Assembly: GCA_013423325.1 (NCBI GenBank)
Contig: BLJB01000041.1
Location: 1 to 35,268 of the forward strand
DNA length: 35,268 nucleotides
Source: Usnea hakonensis
Taxonomy: Eukaryota; Ascomycota; Lecanoromycetes; Lecanorales; Parmeliaceae
Reading direction: 5' to 3'
Positions within the stretch are counted from its first letter, which is position 1. The number at the start of each line of letters is the position of its first letter. A program made the translations under genes and the position numbers. The notes beneath the pieces were generated by a model, which saw only the letters and a program-made list of their open reading frames with translations, had not been told where the DNA came from and did not search any database. Shown here one piece after another: positions 32,228 through 35,268 of this stretch.

Positions 32228-32241
32228 GGTTATAAGCCCGG
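32228..32241 (+). other. Copia-type half-tRNA primer-binding site
   Basis: ggttataagcccgg directly follows the LTR. Its reverse complement resembles the anticodon-arm sequence of initiator methionine tRNA (around CUGGGCUCAUAACC), differing at two places, one of which is the G-to-A change expected from RIP. Copia of Drosophila also primes from the internal, half-molecule of initiator tRNA. The tRNA sequence is from memory. Confidence 0.5.
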
Positions 32242-35206
32242 TTAGCTATTAACTGGGTTATATTACTTTTATATATTATTATAGATAAGACTCTTATCCC
32301 TAGTAGTATTAGGGACCCTTAATTAACTACTATAGAGCTAATTAAGTTAATTAAGTAAAGAAATACGGCGCTATTACCTAAGGAGAATCGTATATCCGCT
32401 GGTAAGGGATTACTAGCGTTACTAAAAGGAGGCCTAAGTATAAAAAGAGAAACGAGATTAGTATCCTATAATCTAATAAAGCCTATTAATAAGTTAGATA
32501 ATAAATTAGACGAAGATAATAGCTATACTAGGTCTAGTATTAATCTTATGAAGGACCTATCCGCGTTATTATTTACTAAACTACTAACGAAAATATCTAC
32601 TCTAAAGGCTTATAATTACTATATATAGGCCTAGGTATATAAGCGTCTCTTTAGATTATAAGGGATAACGGGTTGGTTAAACGGCTATATTCCTAAGTTT
32701 ATAACGATAAGAGCGGCTACGAGATAGCGGTAAATTAATACCTAGATAGTAATAGTAATCGTTAATAGTATAGAGGAGATCTAGACGACTTATCTAAAGT
32801 ATATTAATAGTATATAGAAAGTATAGGAAGAGCTTAAGAGACTATATAGTATAAATAGAAAAGAATATCTCCTAATAATATTTACTAAGTTTATTAGCTA
32901 CTAAAAATTAGCTAATTAGACTATTAATACTATAGCTATAAACCTTAGGACGAAATATAATTAGATTATAGATATAAGGTCTAAATTAGTACTTATAGAT
33001 AAGGTATTAGTATTAGTCCTTATTAACGCCTATAAAGGATCCGAATACGATATAGCTAAATATATACTTAGAAGAGGAGACGTCCCTATATTATAATAAG
33101 TTATTATAGAGCTTTAAAGTATAGAGTAGGATAAATTAGCTAAAGATATAGTACTAGTTATTTACTAGGGCCGTAGTAATTACCCTAGGGCGGGAGGAAG
33201 GACTAATAGTAGAGGCTAAAGAGATTATAGCTTATACTAATATTATAATTATGATAAGTATAGTTATCTAAAGTATAACTATAAGAACCCCGCGAAACCG
33301 GTTACTATAGATATAGGAAATTAAGTTACTTCTAAGGCCTAGAAAGGTAAGGAGACTAAGAAGGAGGTTAAAGGAAGACGTAATAAGTATATAAAGATAG
33401 CCGGTAAGGGTAGTAATATAAATAATAATAGTAATAATAAGTCTACGCTATAAGATAGTATATAGATAGCTAGGTTAAGGGCCGAAAAAGAGAGTAGTAG
33501 TAAGAGTAGTAGTAAAAGTCTACCTTATTATAGTATACTAATAGCTAGGATAAGATATCTAGTTAAATTATAGAGGCCGAAAGAGATCGCTAATAGTAGG
33601 AAGTAGCTAATCGACTCTAATACGACTCGCTATATAACTCTATATAAGGACTAGTTTATTAATATAAAGCCTTACTAAGGTATAGTCGAATTCGGTAATA
33701 ATAATGAACTCCCTATAATAGGAAGAGGGACGATTCGTATTACCTTTTTAGGATAAGTATAAACGATATAAGACGTACTATACGTACCCGGTATAGGATA
33801 TAATCTACTATCGATAGTAGCCCTAGATAGGAAGGGTTTCGAGACTCGGTTTAGAGACTAAGGCGTTAAGATTATTAATATAGCTATTAGTAGAGTAGTA
33901 GTAAGAGGGGGAGTTTATAATAGTCTATACTAGTTAATCGAGTTATCTTCTAATAAGGCGTTTATTACTAGTAAGACTTCTCTAGATAATACCTTAGAGG
34001 TAATTAAGGAAGGAAAAGAGATAAGTATATTTAAAAGACTTTATAAACGACTTAGTTATCCTAGAGTATATCGTCTAAAAGACCTATATCTTTTTATTAA
34101 GGGAGTAGAGGTAGTTACGTCGCTATCTTACTTTTAATACGATATATATAACTAAAGTAAGATGTCGTAAACGATTAATAGGGAGAGTTACGCGAAGGAG
34201 ACTAGGCCTAGTATAAGGATATAAGCTGATTTCTAGGGGCTATATCCTATTAGTAGTATTATTTATAGGTATAGGTAGTTCGGCTTAATAATCGATAAGG
34301 CTACTAATTAGTCGTTAGTAAAATCGATCTCTAATAAGAAAGGCGTAGGTAAATTCCTATTAGGAGTAGTACTCGTAATTAATAAAGGAAGTATAAGAGA
34401 TAGAAAGGATCCGAGTACTATACTAGTAGTAGTAGTAAGAACTAATAATATATAGGAGTATCTTATCGTTAAAGATAAACTTAAGATCTATAGTATTACT
34501 CTTAAAATAATATCTACCTATACGTATTACTAAATCGATATTATAGAACGATTTAATAGGACGATTAGTAATATTATAAGAGCTATATTTAGTTAGTTAG
34601 GACTACCTATAAGCTTCTAGTTAGAGGCGTATCTATATAGAAACTACTTTAGGAATCGACTACTATACGGTTCTAGAGGGAGTACGATAGCGTATAAAAA
34701 GAAATATTTAAAGAAGTTAGATCTTAGTAAGGAGAGAACCTTTAGGTATATATATTTAGTATATATACTAAAGGAGGTAAGAGAAAGTAAGCTATACCCT
34801 TATAGCTACGAGGCGATCTATCTAGGATACCTCTCGTTAACGTAGTACCGTATATACGATCTATAAAAAAACCGCTTAATATTTTCTATTTCGATAAAGT
34901 TCTATAAGAATCGGAAAGGAGTTAATTTATTAAACTAATTAGACTTCCCTTAATTATATAATACCCTCCGAGTAGATATTAATCTATTACCTCCTAGAGT
35001 TATTAGAGGTACCTAGGACGCGTCGCCTACTATATCTAATAATATATTAAGCGACGATAATAATCTAGACGGTATTATAGGGCCTAAGGTATCTACGTTA
35101 TCGCTATTAAAAACTCCGTAAAATGAGAATATCGGAGATTCTAAAGTAGAGGGAGAGCTCTCTAGGAGATCTCTAGCCCCTATAATTAACTTAGTTAAAG
35201 GCGTAC
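32242..35206 (+). pseudogene. Ty1/copia gag-pol relic, RIP-inactivated and interrupted
   Basis: The plus strand carries a dead copia polyprotein gene. One frame is conserved in register from at least 33241 to about 34830. It shows a zinc knuckle whose Cys, Gly and His codons have all become Tyr or Ser codons (33241-33282); an aspartic protease region IDS-T (33610-33625); a gag-pre-integrase block with the intact stretch LYVPGIGYNLLSI (about 33778-33816); the L-H-P motif changed to LSYP (34051); an integrase core with ADF-stop-G (34225-34239), IIDKAT (about 34288) and ERFNRTI (34546-34566); and EAIYLGY (34810-34830). Stops are TAA/TAG at positions where Trp or Gln codons would be expected, with few or no indels. 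Gag should lie at about 32340-33200. Reverse transcriptase and RNase H are not reached, because other DNA begins at 35207. Confidence 0.85.
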
Positions 35207-35268
35207 TGTCACGGTATGCCTCAGGCATGGTTCCCGATCGGGCCTAGCGCGGCTTGGCGCCTTGGCAC
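35207..35268. mobile_element. GC-rich, unmutated end of a possible younger LTR element
   Basis: The AT-rich copia relic stops abruptly and tgtcacggtatgcctcaggc... continues GC-rich to the window end, with intact CpA and TpG. TGTCACGG is a common kind of LTR start in fungal LTR retrotransposons (recall). Only 62 bases are visible, so the element type is unproven. Confidence 0.4.

Noticed and set aside
35013..35228. 71-codon minus-strand frame at the right edge
   Set aside because: It is antisense to the RIP-mutated copia frame and crosses the junction at 35207, so it cannot be an ancestral gene.
1..35268. tRNA or rRNA genes
   Set aside because: I looked for conserved tRNA arm patterns and rRNA motifs in the gaps and saw none; a covariance-model scan would be needed to exclude them fully.

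Overview
This window is nuclear DNA of a filamentous ascomycete (Pezizomycotina). Short introns with GT...AG ends and CTAAC-like branch sites, the gene families present, and flanks showing repeat-induced point mutation (RIP) all point there. I cannot name the species or class with confidence; Dothideomycetes or Leotiomycetes would fit.

Layout. (1) Bases 1-3728 are an extremely AT-rich block almost without CpA or TpG, meaning old transposon sequence fully mutated by RIP. (2) Bases 3729-28880 are a normal-composition, gene-bearing island. In order it holds: ribosomal protein S21 (+), a class I CPD photolyase (-), a 5'-incomplete unknown gene (-), a 3-kb stretch (8-11.1 kb) of broken coding fragments and local repeats, a doubtful proline-rich ORF (+), an HMT1-type vacuolar ABC transporter (-), the SEA-complex subunit Rtc1 (+), a secreted M35-like protein that has lost its protease motif (-), a Lys/Glu-rich probable nuclear protein (-), nicotinamidase Pnc1 (-), a metallo-beta-lactamase-fold hydrolase (-), and a secreted LPMO-like (DUF7492-type) protein with a long Ala/Ser/Pro tail (+). 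(3) Bases 28880-30230 are a mosaic of shuffled low-complexity modules (GGAGC, TCCGGC/TCTGGC and recurring 45-60 bp segments). (4) Bases 30230-35206 are again AT-rich. They contain a 15-bp minisatellite and a Ty1/copia element whose LTR, primer-binding site, zinc knuckle, protease, gag-pre-integrase and integrase motifs can still be read although RIP has filled the frame with stops. (5) At 35207 the sequence changes abruptly to unmutated GC-rich DNA starting TGTCACGG, which looks like the end of a younger inserted element.

The genes do not form an operon or a biosynthetic cluster. They are mostly housekeeping or stress functions (translation, DNA repair, metal detoxification, TORC1 control, NAD salvage) plus two secreted proteins. 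The most unusual content is the two-speed arrangement of a short gene island between RIP-saturated blocks, the copia relic whose frame is preserved from at least 33241 to about 34830, the secreted pseudo-protease, and the decayed 8-11 kb region. I did not find a clearly novel multi-gene system.
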